DNA of 64,000 nucleotides from Thermus brockianus (GCF_021462505.1 NZ_JAKEDV010000004.1:62001-126000), one strand, 5' to 3'; counted from the first letter of the stretch, positions 52,684 through 62,883 are shown. Notes: generated by a model not told the origin, from the sequence alone. Program-made: numbers and translations.

Positions 52684-55444
52684 GGCCGAGGCACCTACAC
52701 CCTGGCTCCGCTACCTGGAGGAGCTAAGGCCCCACCTCCGGGGCCGGGACCACCGGGGCAAGCGGGGTTCCTTGCGCTGGCTGGAAGCCCTCATGAGCGA
52801 GCGGGGCGGCCGGGCCGGCACCGTGCGCAACATCCTCTACAAGGACCTGGGAAGCCCTGAGGAGAAGGAGCGCCTCTACGGGGTCATCGCCGACCTCTAC
52901 CGGGAGGCGGGCCTCACCCCCCCACCTCCCCCGGCGGAGCTCTTCTTGGAAAGCGCCCGCAAGGCTCTGGGCCGGGACAAGCGGCGCATCTTCCGCCGCT
53001 TCCTCAAGGAGCTGGAGGCGGGAGGCAGGCCGCAGATGGTGGTGGTGGGAGGCCCGGCCACGGGCAAGGGGGTGCTCCTTTCCGCCCTGGCCCGGGCCCT
53101 TTCCGCCTTGCCGGGCAAGGAACCCATGCTCCTCAACCTAGGGGGCGAGCTGGCCCAGGCCCTGGTCCCCTTGGCGGAAACCCTGGGGGTAGGGGAGGAG
53201 GTGCGGGGGCTTTTGGCCCAGCTTTCCCCCACCCAGCCCTACATCCTCCAAGGAGCCTTGGCCCAAGAGGTCCTCACCCTCCTGGCACGGGCCCTGAACG
53301 GCAAAGGCCGCCCCCTGCTCCTCCGGGCCGAGGCCGAAGGCACCTTGGAGGGCCTCCCCTTACGGGGCCCAGACGGAAGCAAGCGGAGCCTGGCGGCCTG
53401 GCTTGAGCCCTTTCTAAAGGCCCTGCAGATCCCCTACCTAGCCGCCCTTTCCGAACCTCCCCCCACCCTCCCCTACCAACCCCTTTCCCCGCCGAGCCGG
53501 GAGGAGGCCAGGCGTTTCGTGCGGGAGAGGCTTCCCCACCTGCCCCCCGAGCGCCTCGAGGCCCTGGTGAACCAGGCGGGCCGCAACTTCGGGGAGCTTT
53601 CCCGGCTCGTCCTCCTGGAAGCCGCCAAGCACGACCCCAAAACCCCTCTCCAGGACGACCCCACCCTGAGGCCTCTCCTCCAGGCCCTCTCCGCCTTCAG
53701 CCCCGAGGCCGACCCCGCCTTCCCCCTAGAACTTTTGGAAAAGGCCCTGGGCCGCTCCCTGGAAAAGCTTTCCCAGGCGGAAAGGGCCCTTTTGGACTGG
53801 GTAGGGGAAGGCTTGGTGCGCCCCTCCCTGCGCACCCTCCTCCCCGAGGAGGCGCCCAAGGAGCTCCACCGCCTGGCCCTGGAATACTTTCCCAAGGAAA
53901 ACCTCTTCCGCAAGCTCTACCACGCCCACAAGGCGGGGGAGCGCCAAATCCTTTTAGAACTGCTTCAAGAAGATCCCGCCCGCCTCGCCCTCCTTCCAGG
54001 CCTCTGGCAGGAGGCCCAAGCCTGGCCCAAGGAGGACCTGGAAGCCCTGGCAGCGGTGGTGGTGCGCTACCGGGCCGTCCTGGGCCAGTACGCCCACCCC
54101 GAGGCGGAGGAAGCCCTTAAGGTGCTCTCCCAAGCGGATAACCCCACCTTGCGCACCTGGGCCCGCATCAAGGGGGCGGAGGCCAAGGCGGACGCCGCCC
54201 TCTACCGGGAAGCGGAGGAGCTTCTCCCCCCCAAGGAGGACCTCCTCCACCTGGACGAAACCGCCCAGGCGGAGGGCCTTTTGGTGATGGCAGCGGTGGA
54301 GCGCTGGAAAGGGGACTACGAAAGGGCAGCCAGCCTGGTGGAGGAGGCGGAGGCCCTGCCCGTGGCCCCCTTCCTCCGGGACCGGGTGCAGCTTTGGCGG
54401 GGCCTGGTGGCCAAGGACCTGGGCCGCTACGAGGAGGCCCTAGCCGCCTTGGGCCAGGTGGGCCACGACCCCCTTCTCCTAGGCCGGGCCCGCTACCAGA
54501 TGGGCGACCTCCTCATGCGCCTCGGGCGCTTGGAGGCGGACGAGCGCATGGGGGAAGGGCTTCGGCTTCTGGAGGAAGCGGGGGCCCCCAAGGACGAGGT
54601 GGCCCGGGTGCGGGCCCGGTACGCCACCCTCCTCCGGCGCCTTGGCCGCTACGGCGAGGCCGAGGCCGCCATCCAAAAGGCCCTGGCGGAGGCGGAGGAC
54701 CCCTTCACCCGGGCCCGGGTGGAGAGCGAGGCGGGGATCCTCGAGGCGGCCCGGGGCCGGGCCTTTGAGGCCTTGGGCTACCTCCGGCGGGCCGAAACCT
54801 ACTTCCGCGCCACCCGGGAAAGGCCCAAGGAGGCGCGCTACCGCCACCTACGCACCCTTTTTCGCCTGGGAGCTGCCTACCTCCTCCTGGAGGCAGGCCA
54901 GCCCTACCGCGCGCCCTTCCTGGGGGGGCTATCCGCCCCCACCGCTTTCCGCCTCCTCCAAGACCTCCTTCGGGAAATCCCCGAAGAGGCCACGGACCGC
55001 TACACCGCCTTGCGCTTGGATACGGCAAGCCTCCTGGCCCTCCTCCTCCCCCCCGAGGAAGGCGCCCTCATGCTCAAGCCCTTCTTGGCCCTGGAAAACC
55101 CCTACCTCCGCGCCCAGGCCCGCCTGGGCTACGCCGAGGCCCTGGCCCGGGGCGGAGGCTATGGAGAGGCCCTAGCCCAGATCGTGGCCCTTCCTCCCTT
55201 GGAGGATCCTGGCCTTTTGGCCCAGGCCCGGGCGGTGGAGGTGCTAGCCCTCCTGGGCCTGGGGGAGAAGGAGGCCGCCTGGCAGAAGCTCGAGGAGGCC
55301 CGCCAGGGGAGGCTACCCGAGCCCTTCCGCTTCCAACTGGGCCGCGCCCTGGGCCGCTTCTGCCCGGAGTTGGAGGCCCGCCTCGCCCCAGGCCCCTTGG
55401 CCCTGCCTGAGGCCCTGGGCTTCCACCTGGCAAATCCCGACTAA
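52682..55444 (+). CDS. Large helical-repeat (TPR) protein with ATPase-like N-terminal region; unassigned
   Basis: A 920-residue protein I cannot name. Residues 1-80 form a compact charged domain ([31 protein letters not shown]). Residues 90-290 look like a STAND/AAA-type NTPase: the P-loop is [13 protein letters not shown], where the usual Ser/Thr after GK (129) is Gly130. A winged-helix-like stretch ([23 protein letters not shown]) follows, then from about 410 to the end some 500 residues of paired helices with TPR character ([68 protein letters not shown]). The overall plan is that of MalT/STAND-type regulators, but no LuxR-type C-terminal HTH is present. It lies between aceA and sufCBD with its own promoter. 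Confidence 0.75.
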   Translation: MAEAPTPWLRYLEELRPHLRGRDHRGKRGSLRWLEALMSERGGRAGTVRNILYKDLGSPEEKERLYGVIADLYREAGLTPPPPPAELFLESARKALGRDKRRIFRRFLKELEAGGRPQMVVVGGPATGKGVLLSALARALSALPGKEPMLLNLGGELAQALVPLAETLGVGEEVRGLLAQLSPTQPYILQGALAQEVLTLLARALNGKGRPLLLRAEAEGTLEGLPLRGPDGSKRSLAAWLEPFLKALQIPYLAALSEPPPTLPYQPLSPPSREEARRFVRERLPHLPPERLEALVNQAGRNFGELSRLVLLEAAKHDPKTPLQDDPTLRPLLQALSAFSPEADPAFPLELLEKALGRSLEKLSQAERALLDWVGEGLVRPSLRTLLPEEAPKELHRLALEYFPKENLFRKLYHAHKAGERQILLELLQEDPARLALLPGLWQEAQAWPKEDLEALAAVVVRYRAVLGQYAHPEAEEALKVLSQADNPTLRTWARIKGAEAKADAALYREAEELLPPKEDLLHLDETAQAEGLLVMAAVERWKGDYERAASLVEEAEALPVAPFLRDRVQLWRGLVAKDLGRYEEALAALGQVGHDPLLLGRARYQMGDLLMRLGRLEADERMGEGLRLLEEAGAPKDEVARVRARYATLLRRLGRYGEAEAAIQKALAEAEDPFTRARVESEAGILEAARGRAFEALGYLRRAETYFRATRERPKEARYRHLRTLFRLGAAYLLLEAGQPYRAPFLGGLSAPTAFRLLQDLLREIPEEATDRYTALRLDTASLLALLLPPEEGALMLKPFLALENPYLRAQARLGYAEALARGGGYGEALAQIVALPPLEDPGLLAQARAVEVLALLGLGEKEAAWQKLEEARQGRLPEPFRFQLGRALGRFCPELEARLAPGPLALPEALGFHLANPD

Positions 55445-55472
55445 ATCACTATACTTTTGGAGGCGAAGGGGC

Positions 55473-55478
55473 TATACT
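55473..55478 (+). promoter_or_regulatory. -10 box of the suf operon
   Basis: TATACT, 1 bp upstream of a 9-bp inverted repeat; an identical TATACT lies 17 bp earlier at the -35 position, which may itself be a second -10. Confidence 0.6.
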
Positions 55479-55479
55479 C

Positions 55480-55502
55480 TTACTGCGAACGGGTCGCAGT
55501 AA
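55480..55502 (+). promoter_or_regulatory. Perfect inverted repeat TTACTGCGA-N5-TCGCAGTAA before sufC (candidate operator)
   Basis: Two exact 9-bp arms around ACGGG, set over the expected transcription start and 31 bp before the sufC ATG. The position suits a dimeric repressor of Fe-S assembly genes. As RNA it could fold into a stable hairpin, but no T-run follows, so it is not a terminator. Confidence 0.65.
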
Positions 55503-55533
55503 GGGTGCGGCCCGGCCTTTGGGAGGCAAAAGC

Positions 55534-56286
55534 ATGAGCCAGCTAGAAATCCGCGACCTCTGGGCTTCCGTTGACGGCGAGACCATCCTAAAGGGCGTGA
55601 ACCTGGTGGTCCCCAAAGGGGAGGTGCACGCCCTCATGGGCCCCAACGGGGCGGGCAAGAGCACCCTGGGCAAGATCCTGGCCGGGGACCCCGAGTACAC
55701 CGTGGAAAAGGGGGACATCCTCCTGGACGGGGAGAGCATCCTGGAGCTTTCCCCCGACGAAAGGGCCCGCAAGGGGCTCTTCCTGGCCTTCCAGTACCCC
55801 GTGGAGGTCCCCGGGGTCACCATCGCCAACTTCCTGCGCCTCGCCCTCCAGGCCAGGCTTGGCCGGGAGGTGGGGGTAGCGGAGTTCTGGAGCAAGGTGA
55901 AGAAGGCCCTGGAGCTTCTGGACTGGGATGAAAGCTACCTCTCCCGCTACCTCAACGAGGGCTTCTCCGGCGGGGAGAAGAAGCGGAACGAGATCCTGCA
56001 GCTATTGGTCCTGGAGCCCACCTACGCCGTCTTGGACGAGACGGACTCCGGGCTGGACATAGACGCCCTCAAGGTGGTGGCCCGGGGCGTGAACGCCATG
56101 CGGGGGCCCAACTTCGGGGCCTTGGTCATCACCCACTACCAGCGCCTCCTCAACTACATCGTCCCCGACCGGGTCCACGTGATGATGGACGGCCGGGTGG
56201 TGGCGGAAGGCGGCCCCGAGCTGGCCTTGGAGTTGGAGGCCAAGGGCTACGAGTGGCTGCGGGAACGGGTAAAGGAGGGCGTATGA
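55534..56286 (+). CDS. sufC: Fe-S assembly ATPase SufC
   Basis: A 250-residue ABC-type ATPase of the SufBCD scaffold that builds Fe-S clusters in the cytosol. Walker A is [16 protein letters not shown]; the signature is [15 protein letters not shown] (the SufC-specific SGGEKKR); Walker B is [16 protein letters not shown], with Glu-Thr-Asp as in Suf[12 protein letters not shown] holds the switch His. ATG at 55534 follows GGGAGGCAAAAGC. It overlaps sufB as ATGA. Confidence 0.96.
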   Translation: MSQLEIRDLWASVDGETILKGVNLVVPKGEVHALMGPNGAGKSTLGKILAGDPEYTVEKGDILLDGESILELSPDERARKGLFLAFQYPVEVPGVTIANFLRLALQARLGREVGVAEFWSKVKKALELLDWDESYLSRYLNEGFSGGEKKRNEILQLLVLEPTYAVLDETDSGLDIDALKVVARGVNAMRGPNFGALVITHYQRLLNYIVPDRVHVMMDGRVVAEGGPELALELEAKGYEWLRERVKEGV

Positions 56287-57689
56287 GCCAGGTTGACCTT
56301 AGAACCCTGGGCGAAGAGTACAAATACCATTTCATTGACGAGGTCAAGCCGGTCTACGTGGCCGAGCGGGGGCTTAGCCGCCGGGTCATTGAGGCCATCA
56401 GCTACCACAAGGGCGAGCCCGAGTGGATGCTTAAGTTCCGCCTGCGGGCTCTGGAGATTTTCCAGAAGAAGCCCATGCCCACCTGGGGCCCGGACCTTTC
56501 CGGCCTGGACCTGGACAACCTCGTCTACTACGTGAAGCCCACCGAGGTGCGGGACGCCAAGAGCTGGGAGGAGATCCCGGAGGAGATCCGCAAGACCTAC
56601 GAGCGCCTGGGCATCCCCGAGGCGGAGCGCAAGGTCCTGGCCGGGGTGGGGGCCCAGTACGACTCGGAGATGGTCTACCACCGGGTGCGGGAAGAACTGG
56701 AGCGGCAGGGGGTCATCTTCGTGGCCATTGAAGAGGGGATGAAGAAGTACGAGGACCTCTTCAAGGAGTACTTCGCCAAGGTGGTCCCCCCGGAGGACAA
56801 CAAGTTCGCCGCCCTGAACTCCGCCGCCTGGTCCGGGGGCTCCTTCGTCTACGTGCCTCCCGGGGTCAAGGTGGAGCTCCCCTTGCAGGCCTACTTCCGG
56901 GTGAACACCCCCGAGTTCGGCCAGTTTGAGCGCACCCTTATCATCGTGGACGAGGGGGCGGAGGTGCACTACATTGAGGGCTGCACCGCCCCCATGTACT
57001 CCACGGAAAGCCTCCACACCGGGGTCATTGAGATCGTGGTGAAGCGGGGGGCGCGGAGCCGCTACACCACCATCCAGAACTGGTCCACCAACATGTACAA
57101 CCTGGTGACCCAGCGGGCCTTGGTTTACGGGGATGCCTTCCACGAGTGGCTGGACGGCAACCTGGGCTCCAAGGTCACCATGAAGTACCCCTCCAGCTAC
57201 CTCCTGGAGCCGGGGGCCCGCACGGAGATCCTCTCCATCGCCTTCGCCAAGACGGGGCAGCACCAGGACACCGGGGCCAAGATCATCCTGGGCGCCCCCC
57301 ACACCTCGGGCACCATCGTCTCCAAGAGCATCTCCAAGGGCGAGGGCCGGGCGAGCTACCGGGGATTGGTGAAGGTCCTGGAGGGGGCCAAGCACGCCAA
57401 GGCCAACGTGGAGTGCGACGCCCTCCTCATTGACCCGGAAAGCCGCACGGACACCTACCCCTACATTGAGATTGAGGAGGACTCCGCCCACGTGGGCCAC
57501 GAGGCCACGGTGTCCAAGATCAACGATGAGCAGATCTTCTACCTCCAGACCCGCGGCCTCAAGGAGGACGAGGCGGCGGCCCTCATCGTCCGCGGCTTCA
57601 TTGAACCCATCGCCAAGGAGCTTCCCTTGGAGTACGCCGTGGAGCTCAACCGGCTCATTGAGCTGGAGATGGAGGGCTCCGTCGGCTAA
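56283..57689 (+). CDS. sufB: Fe-S assembly scaffold SufB
   Basis: A 468-residue subunit of SufBCD on which the cluster is assembled. Seen: [42 protein letters not shown] with a conserved Cys, [21 protein letters not shown] with the Cys used as sulfur acceptor, and [23 protein letters not shown]. Length is the family norm. The ATG overlaps the sufC stop. The cysteine desulfurase SufS and SufU/E are not in this window. Confidence 0.96.
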   Translation: MSQVDLRTLGEEYKYHFIDEVKPVYVAERGLSRRVIEAISYHKGEPEWMLKFRLRALEIFQKKPMPTWGPDLSGLDLDNLVYYVKPTEVRDAKSWEEIPEEIRKTYERLGIPEAERKVLAGVGAQYDSEMVYHRVREELERQGVIFVAIEEGMKKYEDLFKEYFAKVVPPEDNKFAALNSAAWSGGSFVYVPPGVKVELPLQAYFRVNTPEFGQFERTLIIVDEGAEVHYIEGCTAPMYSTESLHTGVIEIVVKRGARSRYTTIQNWSTNMYNLVTQRALVYGDAFHEWLDGNLGSKVTMKYPSSYLLEPGARTEILSIAFAKTGQHQDTGAKIILGAPHTSGTIVSKSISKGEGRASYRGLVKVLEGAKHAKANVECDALLIDPESRTDTYPYIEIEEDSAHVGHEATVSKINDEQIFYLQTRGLKEDEAAALIVRGFIEPIAKELPLEYAVELNRLIELEMEGSVG

Positions 57690-57745
57690 AGGCCAGACGT
57701 GTCTTGGGAAGGGGCCAAGGGCCTCTTCCTTTTTGAGGAGGCAAG

Positions 57746-59041
57746 ATGCAGGTACTGGACAAGACGCAGGTGGAGGCCATCTCCCAGACGCTGGGCGAGC
57801 CCGCCTGGCTCTTGGAGAAGCGGCTTAGGGCCCTCGAGGCCTTCGCCCACCTCCCCTACCCCAGCAAGAAGGACGAGAACTGGCGCTACACCGACCTTTC
57901 CGAGGCCCCCTTGGAAGAGGCGGTGGAGGCCCCAAAGGGCCTAAGGCTTTCCCGGGATGCGCTTCCCGAGCCCGTGAAGCGCCGCCTGGAGAAGACGGAC
58001 GTCTCCGGCTTTTTGGTCTTCGTGGGGCCCGACCTCGTCTACGCCGAGGTGCCCGAGGAGCTCACGGCCCAGGGGCTCGTCTTCACCTCCTTGGCCGAGG
58101 CCCTGAAGGCCCACCCCGCTAAGGTGGAAAGCGCCCTCTTCCAGGGGGTCTACACCGAGGACAAGTTCGCCGCCCAAAATAGCGCCTTCTTCACCCATGG
58201 GGCCTTCCTCTACGTGCCCGCAGGGCTAGAGGTGGAAAAGCCCCTAGGGGTCTTCAAGGTGCTCTTGGAAGGGGGCAAGGCCTCCGCTGGGCGGAGCCTC
58301 CTCGTCCTCGAGGACAACGCCAAGGCCGCCTACATTGAGGAGTACCTCTCCCCCGACCTCGCCCCCACCCTGCACCTCTCCGCCACGGAGATGGTCCTCC
58401 GCCCTGGGGCCCGGCTCCGCCACGCCCACATCCAGACCTTCGGGGAGGGGGTGTGGCACTTCCACCGCCAACGGGCCCTCCTGGAGCGGGACGCCGGGCT
58501 CAACGACCTGGTGGTGAACCTGGGGGGCGCTTACGCCCGAAGCGAGGTGGCCTCCGAGCTCCTGGGCCCCGGGGCCGAAAGCGAGATGCTCGGCCTCTAC
58601 TTCGGCCACGGACGCCAGCACTTTGACCACTATACCCTGCAGCACCACGTGGAGCACCACACCCGAAGCGACCTCCTCTACAAGGGGGCGGTGAAGGACG
58701 AGGCCCGGGCGGTCTTCTCCGGCCTCATCAAGCTGGAACGGGGGGCACAGAAGACGGACGCCTACCAGGCCAACCGCAACCTCATCCTCTCCCCCACGGC
58801 CCGGGTGGACTCCATCCCCCAGCTGGAAATCGGGGCCAACGACGTGCGCTGCACCCACGGGAGCACCACCGCCCCCGTGGACGAGATGCAGCTTTTCTAC
58901 CTCCAGTCCCGGGGCCTGCCCCGCACCCTGGCCCAGGAGCTCTTGGTGAAGGCCCACCTGGCGGACGTCCTCACCCGCATCCCCTTGAAGGCCCTTAGGG
59001 CCCACCTCGAGGCGGTCATAGAGGAAAAGGTACGGCTCTAG
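57746..59041 (+). CDS. sufD: Fe-S assembly protein SufD
   Basis: A 431-residue paralogue of SufB that completes the SufB-SufC2-SufD complex and helps iron entry. The N-terminal SKKDENWRYTDLSEAPLE, FFTHGAFLYVPAGLEVEKPL, the His-rich GHGRQHFDHYTLQHHVEHHTRSDLLYKG, and DVRCTHGSTTAPVDEMQLFYLQSRG are characteristic. A 56-bp gap with GAGGAGG before the ATG separates it from sufB. A strong terminator follows. Confidence 0.95.
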   Translation: MQVLDKTQVEAISQTLGEPAWLLEKRLRALEAFAHLPYPSKKDENWRYTDLSEAPLEEAVEAPKGLRLSRDALPEPVKRRLEKTDVSGFLVFVGPDLVYAEVPEELTAQGLVFTSLAEALKAHPAKVESALFQGVYTEDKFAAQNSAFFTHGAFLYVPAGLEVEKPLGVFKVLLEGGKASAGRSLLVLEDNAKAAYIEEYLSPDLAPTLHLSATEMVLRPGARLRHAHIQTFGEGVWHFHRQRALLERDAGLNDLVVNLGGAYARSEVASELLGPGAESEMLGLYFGHGRQHFDHYTLQHHVEHHTRSDLLYKGAVKDEARAVFSGLIKLERGAQKTDAYQANRNLILSPTARVDSIPQLEIGANDVRCTHGSTTAPVDEMQLFYLQSRGLPRTLAQELLVKAHLADVLTRIPLKALRAHLEAVIEEKVRL

Positions 59042-59052
59042 AAGCGCCTTTG

Positions 59053-59086
59053 GGCCGGGCACCTTGAGGGTGCCCGGCCTTCCCTT
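59053..59086 (+). terminator. Terminator of the suf operon
   Basis: Stem GGCCGGGCACC / GGTGCCCGGCC (11 bp), loop TTGAG, then TTCCCTTAT. The T-run is poor but the stem is strong. Confidence 0.85.
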
Positions 59087-59098
59087 ATCCTTAGGGCT

Positions 59099-59401
59099 AT
59101 GTGGACGCCCGTGGCCAAGCTCAGCGAGTTCCAAAACGGGCGCCTGGTTCTCCGGCGCCCCGAGCACAAAAAGCCCATCCTCCTCCTTTACACCGGGGAG
59201 GAGGTCTTCGCCTTGGAGGACCTCTGCACCCACGACGACGGCCCCTTGCACGAGGGGGAGGTGGAGGAGGGGGCCATCGTCTGCCCCCGGCACGGGGCCC
59301 GCTTTGACCTGAGGACGGGCCGGCAAACCCTCCCCGCCCCCAGGCCCATCAAGGTCTTCCCCGCCCGCATAGAAGGGGATACCGTCTTCCTGGACCTTTA
59401 G
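59099..59401 (+). CDS. Rieske-type [2Fe-2S] ferredoxin
   Basis: A 100-residue soluble Rieske protein. The ligand boxes are LCTHDDGPL (C-x-H) and VCPRHGARFDL (C-x2-H), giving two Cys and two His. Its size and lack of a membrane anchor resemble dioxygenase-type ferredoxins and NirD, which pass electrons to an oxygenase or reductase; no partner enzyme is nearby. It starts 13 bp after the suf terminator, within possible read-through range, so it may be an Fe-S client expressed alongside suf. Confidence 0.92.
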   Translation: MWTPVAKLSEFQNGRLVLRRPEHKKPILLLYTGEEVFALEDLCTHDDGPLHEGEVEEGAIVCPRHGARFDLRTGRQTLPAPRPIKVFPARIEGDTVFLDL

Positions 59402-59423
59402 GCCCTAGGGTGGCGTTTGTCCT

Positions 59424-59452
59424 TGACGGAAGGGGGCGGGCGGATTAGGGTG
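59424..59452 (+). promoter_or_regulatory. Promoter of the copper operon
   Basis: -35 TTGACG, 17-bp spacer, -10 TAGGGT, directly upstream of the CsoR-type palindrome. Confidence 0.65.
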
Positions 59453-59455
59453 AGG

Positions 59456-59480
59456 ATACCCACCCCACCTGGGGTGGGGG
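59456..59480 (+). promoter_or_regulatory. CsoR-type operator
   Basis: A pseudo-palindrome of the form ATACCCACCCC ... GGGGTGGG lies over the expected transcription start. CsoR repressors bind G-run/C-run pseudo-palindromes of this kind and let go when Cu(I) binds. csoR is the second gene of the operon, so this is autoregulation. Confidence 0.75.
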
Positions 59481-59490
59481 GAGGTGTGGA

Positions 59491-59691
59491 ATGCTGAAGC
59501 TCAAGGTGGAAGGCATGACCTGCAACCACTGCGTGATGGCGGTGAAGAAGGCCCTTTCCCAGGTGCCCGGCGTGGAGAAGGCCGAGGTGTCCCTGGAGAA
59601 GGGCGAGGCCTGGGTGGAAGGGAAGGCGGAGGTGGAGGCCCTCATCCGGGCGGTGGAGGAGGAAGGCTACAAGGCCTTCCCCCTGGCGTAA
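59491..59691 (+). CDS. copZ: Copper chaperone CopZ
   Basis: A 66-residue heavy-metal-associated (HMA) domain protein with the Cu(I) site VEGMTCNHCVMAV (Cys11, Cys14) and the beta-alpha-beta-beta-alpha-beta pattern through VEEEGYKAF. It shuttles Cu(I) to CopA or CsoR in the cytosol. First gene of copZ-csoR-DUF305-copA; its TAA shares an A with the csoR ATG. GGGAGGTGTGGA precedes the ATG. Confidence 0.95.
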   Translation: MLKLKVEGMTCNHCVMAVKKALSQVPGVEKAEVSLEKGEAWVEGKAEVEALIRAVEEEGYKAFPLA

Positions 59692-59972
59692 TGAAGGGCC
59701 ACCTCCACCTGGACCCCAAGGTGCGGGAGGAGGCGAGAAAGCGCCTCCTCTCCGCCAAGGGGCACCTCGAGGGCATCCTCCGCATGCTGGAAGACCCCCA
59801 CGTCTACTGCGTGGATGTCCTGAAGCAACTGAAGGCGGTGGAGGGGGCCTTGGACCGGGTGGGGGAGATGGTCCTAAGGGCTCACCTCCGGGACCACGTG
59901 GCCACGGCCCACGAGCGGGGGGACGTGGAGGAGATCGTGGAAGAACTCATGGAGGCGCTGAAGTACCGCTAA
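59691..59972 (+). CDS. csoR: Copper-sensing repressor CsoR
   Basis: A 93-residue all-helical repressor (DUF156) that blocks the cop promoter until Cu(I) binds. Helix 1 starts DPKVREEARKRLLSAKGHLEGILRML; the metal ligands are Cys40 (DPHVYCVDVLKQ), His65 and His69 (RAHLRDHVATA). Most CsoRs have Cys as the third ligand; the C/H/H set matches the T. thermophilus protein, whose ligands are offset by one residue as I recall. An N-terminal GHLHL adds two more His. It starts on the copZ stop codon. Confidence 0.94.
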   Translation: MKGHLHLDPKVREEARKRLLSAKGHLEGILRMLEDPHVYCVDVLKQLKAVEGALDRVGEMVLRAHLRDHVATAHERGDVEEIVEELMEALKYR

Positions 59973-59982
59973 GGAGGAGCCC

Positions 59983-60486
59983 GTGCGGTTTTTGACCCTG
60001 CTTTTGCCCCTACTCCTAGGCCTGGTCCTGGCCCAGCACGCCCACCCCACCCCCCAGGCCACCCCGGAGCGGGGCTTCCTCTCCGGCATGATCGCCCACC
60101 ACGAGGGGGCCTTGGAAATGGCTCGGTACGCCCTGGAGCGGGGGAAAGACCCGGCGGTAAAGGCCTGGGCCCAGGCCATCCTGAAGGACCAGGCCCAGGA
60201 AATCGCCCAGATGCGCACCTGGCTGGTGAGCCTGGGCGGCTTGGACCAGGGAGCCTACGGGGCCATGCAGAAGGAGATGGCTGCCATGCTGGCCCAACTG
60301 AAGGCGGCCCCGGACCCTGACCGCGCCTTCGTGGAGCTCATGCTCCTCCACCACAAGGGAGCGGTGGAGATGGCCCTCGAGGCCCTTACCACGGCCAAGG
60401 ACCGCCGCGTGCTGGACCTGGCCCGGGACATCCTCCGGGCCCAAGCCCAGGAGATGCACGCTTTTAGGCTATGGCTCTTGAAGTAA
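59983..60486 (+). CDS. DUF305 periplasmic protein (probable copper-binding)
   Basis: A 167-residue exported protein: signal peptide 1-17 ([15 protein letters not shown]), then two DUF305 four-helix repeats, each opening with a His-Met motif: [20 protein letters not shown] and [19 protein letters not shown]. His-His and Met spacing of this kind binds copper in CopM-type proteins. Located between csoR and copA, and overlapping copA by 16 bp, it probably takes Cu(I) released outside by CopA or buffers periplasmic copper. GTG start with GGAGGAGCCC upstream. Confidence 0.85.
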   Translation: MRFLTLLLPLLLGLVLAQHAHPTPQATPERGFLSGMIAHHEGALEMARYALERGKDPAVKAWAQAILKDQAQEIAQMRTWLVSLGGLDQGAYGAMQKEMAAMLAQLKAAPDPDRAFVELMLLHHKGAVEMALEALTTAKDRRVLDLARDILRAQAQEMHAFRLWLLK

Positions 60487-62846
60487 AGGTTGGCATCAAG
60501 GGGATGACCTGCGCCAGTTGCGTGGCCCGGGTGGAACGGGCTTTGAAGCGGGCGGAAGGCGTGGAGGAGGCGCGGGTCAACCTCACCACCGAGGAGGCCT
60601 TCCTGCGCCTCCAAGAAGGGGTAGACCTCAAGGAGGTGCTCAAGCGGGTGGAGGAGGCGGGCTACGAGCCCGTGGTGGCCAGGAGCGAAATCCCCGTGAA
60701 GGGGATGACCTGCGCCAGTTGCGTGGCCCGGGTGGAACGGGCCATAAGGAAGCTTCCCGGTATCCTTTCGGTAAGCGTCAACCTGGCCACGGAAAAGGCC
60801 TTCGTGGAATACCTGCCGGATACGGTAAGCCTTTCCCGCATCCGCCAGGCCATCCGCGAGGCGGGGTACGAACCCTTGGCGGTGGAGGAAGAGGGGAAGG
60901 AAGAGGGCGCCACCTACCGCAAGGACCTCCTCCTTGCCCTGCCCTTCGCCCTCCTCACCCTCCTCCTGGCCATGGGGCCCATGCTCCTATCCCTCCCCCA
61001 CCTCTCCCCCTTCCTCCAAGCCCTCACCGCCCTTCCCGTGCTCTATGCCGGGAGGCGGTTCTTCCGCCAAGCCCTCTCCGAGGTGCGCCACCGGGCCCTG
61101 GGCATGAGCACTCTGGTGGCCTTGGGCGCAGGGAGCGCCTACCTCTACTCCTTTTTGGTCCTCCTCTTCCCCGGGCTTTTCCCGGAGGAGGCCCGCCACC
61201 TCTACTTTGAGGCCGGGGCGGTGATCCTGGCCCTGATCCTCCTGGGCAAGCACCTGGAGGAGGGGGCCAAGGGAAAGGCTTCAGAGGCCATAAGGCGGCT
61301 CCTCGCCCTGAGGCCCAAGACCGCCCGGGTCCTCCAGGACGGGGAGGAAAAGGAGATCCCCGCCGAGGCCCTGATCCCCGGGGACCTGGTGCGGGTTCTG
61401 CCCGGGGAGCGCATCCCGGCGGACGGGGTGGTGGTGGAGGGCAAGAGCCACGTGGACGAGTCCATGCTCACCGGGGAGCCCATCCCTAGGGCCAAGGGGC
61501 CGGGAGACGAGGTGGTGGGGGGCACCGTGAACGGGGAAGGCCTTCTCCTGGTGCGGGTCACCCGGGTAGGGGAGGCCACGCTCCTCGCCCAGATGGCCCG
61601 CATGGTGGAGGAGGCCCAGGCCCACAAACCCAAGGTGCAGGAGGTGGCGGACCGCATCGCCGCCCTTTTCGTGCCCGCTGTGCTTGGGGTAGCCCTTTTC
61701 ACCTTCCTCCTCTGGCTCGCCTCCGGCTCCCTCTCCCACGCCTTCGTGGCCGCCCTGTCCGTCCTCCTCATCGCCTGTCCCTGCGCCATGGGCCTCGCCA
61801 CCCCCGCGGCCATCGCCGTGGCCACGGGGCGGGCGGCCCAGCTCGGCCTCCTCTTCCGCAAGGGCCAGGCCATCGAAGGCCTCGCCCGGGCGGATACCGT
61901 GGTCCTGGACAAGACCGGGACCCTGACCCAAGGGAAGCCCACCCTCACGGAACGCCTGGGGTTTGCCCTAAGCCCTGAGGAGGCCTTGCGCCTCGCCGCC
62001 GCCTTGGAGCGGGGAAGCGAACACCCCATCGCCAAGGCGGTTCTGGAGGCAGCCAGGGATCTCAGCCTGCCCGAGGCCCAGGCGGTGCGGGCTCTTCCCG
62101 GGGAGGGGATCGAGGGAGTGGTGGAGGGGAAGAAGCTTTACCTGGGGGGTCCAGCCCTGATGGAGAGGCTTGGGGTGGCGCTTCCCAAGGAGGCCTGGGA
62201 GCTATCCGAAAAGGGCTACACTCCCCTTTACCTGGCGGATGGGGAGAGGCTTTTGGCCGCCTTCGGGGTCTTTGACCCCCCCAAGCCCGAGGCGCGAAGG
62301 GTGGTGGCCGCTTTAAAGGCCCTGGGCCTCAAACCCGTCCTCCTCACCGGGGACCACCCCATCCCGGCCAGGCGGGTGGCCGAGGCCTTGGGCATAGAGG
62401 AGGTGCTGGCCGGGGTGCGCCCTGAGGGTAAGGTGGAGGCCATACGGCACCTCCAGGCCCAGGGGCGGAAGGTGATCTTTGTGGGGGACGGCATCAACGA
62501 CGCCGCCGCCTTGGCCCAGGCCGATGCGGGCATCGCCCTGGCCACGGGCACGGACATCGCCGTGGAGGCAGGGGATGTCATCCTGCTTTCTCCGAGCCTG
62601 GAAAGCTTGGTGGACGCCATCCTTCTGGCACGGCGTACCCTTCGGACCATCTACCTCAACTTCTTCTGGGCCTACGCCTACAACATCCTCCTCATCCCCG
62701 TGGCGGCCGGGGCTCTTTACCCCTTCACCGGGCTTCTTCTGAACCCCATGCTGGCGGCCGGTGCCATGACCCTCTCCAGCCTCTTCGTGCTCAGCAACTC
62801 CTTGAGGCTAAAAGGGTTCCAGCCAAGGAGCTTTACCGTAGCTTAA
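60471..62846 (+). CDS. copA: Cu(I)-exporting P1B-type ATPase CopA
   Basis: A 791-residue copper pump. Two N-terminal HMA domains carry GMTCASC (Cys14/17 and Cys81/84); they share an exact 44-nt repeat. Then come eight membrane helices including the CPC site ([18 protein letters not shown]), the A-domain loop SMLTGEPIP, phosphorylation motif [10 protein letters not shown], the HP locus SEHPIAKAV, and hinge [11 protein letters not shown]. The tail shows [15 protein letters not shown] and [21 protein letters not shown], the Met/Ser sites of the Cu(I) class. It overlaps the DUF305 gene and is under CsoR control. Confidence 0.96.
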   Translation: MALEVKVGIKGMTCASCVARVERALKRAEGVEEARVNLTTEEAFLRLQEGVDLKEVLKRVEEAGYEPVVARSEIPVKGMTCASCVARVERAIRKLPGILSVSVNLATEKAFVEYLPDTVSLSRIRQAIREAGYEPLAVEEEGKEEGATYRKDLLLALPFALLTLLLAMGPMLLSLPHLSPFLQALTALPVLYAGRRFFRQALSEVRHRALGMSTLVALGAGSAYLYSFLVLLFPGLFPEEARHLYFEAGAVILALILLGKHLEEGAKGKASEAIRRLLALRPKTARVLQDGEEKEIPAEALIPGDLVRVLPGERIPADGVVVEGKSHVDESMLTGEPIPRAKGPGDEVVGGTVNGEGLLLVRVTRVGEATLLAQMARMVEEAQAHKPKVQEVADRIAALFVPAVLGVALFTFLLWLASGSLSHAFVAALSVLLIACPCAMGLATPAAIAVATGRAAQLGLLFRKGQAIEGLARADTVVLDKTGTLTQGKPTLTERLGFALSPEEALRLAAALERGSEHPIAKAVLEAARDLSLPEAQAVRALPGEGIEGVVEGKKLYLGGPALMERLGVALPKEAWELSEKGYTPLYLADGERLLAAFGVFDPPKPEARRVVAALKALGLKPVLLTGDHPIPARRVAEALGIEEVLAGVRPEGKVEAIRHLQAQGRKVIFVGDGINDAAALAQADAGIALATGTDIAVEAGDVILLSPSLESLVDAILLARRTLRTIYLNFFWAYAYNILLIPVAAGALYPFTGLLLNPMLAAGAMTLSSLFVLSNSLRLKGFQPRSFTVA
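60498..60742 (+). repeat. Exact 44-nt direct repeat within copA
   Basis: Bases 60498-60541 and 60699-60742 are identical, 201 nt apart and in frame; they encode the [15 protein letters not shown] segment of the two HMA domains. The flanks have diverged, so this is local gene conversion or selection on sequence, not a recent whole-domain duplication. Confidence 0.9.
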
Positions 62847-62883
62847 TCCGCCGAGGCTAAGCTGGAACTAGGAGGTGAAAGGT

